DNA of 64,000 bases from positions 118,791,072 through 118,855,071 of the forward strand of contig CM076999.1 of assembly GCA_039090855.1 (NCBI GenBank), in the 5' to 3' direction. Under the pieces are notes generated by a model. The model saw nothing but the letters and a program-made list of their open reading frames with translations. It had not been told where the DNA came from and did no database searches. The position numbers were made by a program, and so were the translations under genes. Position 1 is the stretch's first letter. Every line of letters starts with the position of its first letter. Positions 63,492 through 64,000 of this stretch are shown here, piece after piece. This DNA is from Macrothele yani (Eukaryota; Arthropoda; Arachnida; Araneae; Macrothelidae).

Positions 63492-64000
63492 GTCCGGACT
63501 GTGCAACGTACCCTGCACAATATGGGCTTTGGGAGCCGACGCCCAACTCGAGTCCCCTTAATGGGTGTACGACACAGAGCTATGCGCCTCGCTTGGGCAC
63601 GGCAACACCGCCACTGGACACTCTATGACTGGAAACAAGTAGCCTGGTCTGACGAGTTGCGTTTCCAACTGTATCGGGCAGATGGAAGGATTCGTGTGTG
63701 GCGCAAACCCCATGAAGCCATGGATCCCGCCTGTCAACAGGGAACTATACTGGCTGGTGGGGGTCCGTAATGGTATGGAGTGTGTTTAGCTGGACTTCAC
63801 TGGGACCCCTGGTACGTCTACAAACGTCTGTGACCGGCCAACACTATGTGCGCATCCTTTCTGACGAGGTACACCCGTTCATGTCCTGCATTCATGCTGA
63901 TGGGCCTGTTCTAACAGGACAATGCACATCCACACAAGTGTCAGGACGCCACATTATGGTTAGAAGAGATTTCATCTGAGTTTGGGGTGTTTCCATTCCC

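Larger units (their letters stand above)
62555..64000 (+). mobile_element. Tc1-type element 8, cut by window edge, carrying a TRIM
   Basis: The left end CACTGAAGTGCCAGAAAAAA follows TA (62553-62554). Coding starts near 62697. The right end is beyond the window. A 496-bp TRIM is inserted at 62996. Confidence 0.93.
62697..64000 (+). pseudogene. Tc1 element 8 transposase, interrupted by the TRIM
   Basis: The start MVMASNNDLGGFQRGVIVGA leads to the helix-turn-helix with a frameshift near 62800. Then come GKTSNLRYQCGRKK, HRRLSRIISRDRRATLSQVL and TAGASTSISV. Here the TRIM interrupts. On the far side the same codon (GTC-C/GG) continues into RTVQRTLHNMGFGSRRPTRV, then AWSDELRFQLYRADGR (first Asp). 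A frameshift near 63765 precedes WSVFSWTSLGPLVRL. The second Asp region (LTGQCTST) is also shifted. Confidence 0.9.

Overview
The window is eukaryotic nuclear DNA, AT-rich, and probably from an arthropod with a large, transposon-filled genome. Mariner, Tc1, LINE and SINE families of the kinds seen here are typical of insects and other arthropods; the species cannot be fixed from the sequence. The only host gene I recognise securely is the 3' half of cytoplasmic tryptophanyl-tRNA synthetase (WARS1) on the + strand. Its four exons are at 5009-5222, 17571-17744, 19628-19768 and 34500-34658. All have GT/AG splice sites and join in frame to the stop codon. The introns are about 12.3, 1.9 and 14.7 kb, and the upstream exons lie left of the window.

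Left part (1-17.5 kb). A LINE with an open endonuclease-reverse transcriptase frame runs off the left edge. It is followed by a degenerate coiled-coil coding remnant, an old SINE and a mariner remnant. WARS1 intron 1 then holds a roughly 150-bp tandem array whose units carry CTCF-like cores, and a hAT-type element at 9554-16677. That hAT is split by a 6-kb near-perfect palindrome (9795-15772) and by a 376-bp hAT MITE. A small inverted-repeat element with a tRNA-like core lies just downstream.

Middle (17.5-48 kb). Intron 3 holds a 1.1-kb inverted repeat around an unknown ORF that has a second copy at 62 kb, a decayed LINE of a second family, a THAP-domain exon with TGA in place of its first cysteine, a second decayed copy of the first LINE, and a mariner with both ends. 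Downstream of WARS1 are LINE pieces, several broken mariner-type transposases, a complete Tc1 element and a TTAA-flanked piggyBac-like element.

Right part (45-64 kb). There are many copies of one tRNA-derived SINE, several with target duplications and two tail-to-tail inverted pairs. From 53 kb on there is a dense pile of Tc1/mariner elements of several families, some nested. The most distinctive object is a 496-bp miniature LTR retrotransposon (TRIM) at 62996-63491. Its two LTRs differ at one base in 180, and each carries a tRNA-like sequence with intact pol III A and B boxes. It sits in a Tc1 transposase gene with a 4-bp target duplication, and removing it restores the host reading frame exactly.

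Functionally the window is one housekeeping gene whose introns and downstream flank have filled with layered mobile elements. All statements come from reading the sequence by eye; no database search was possible.
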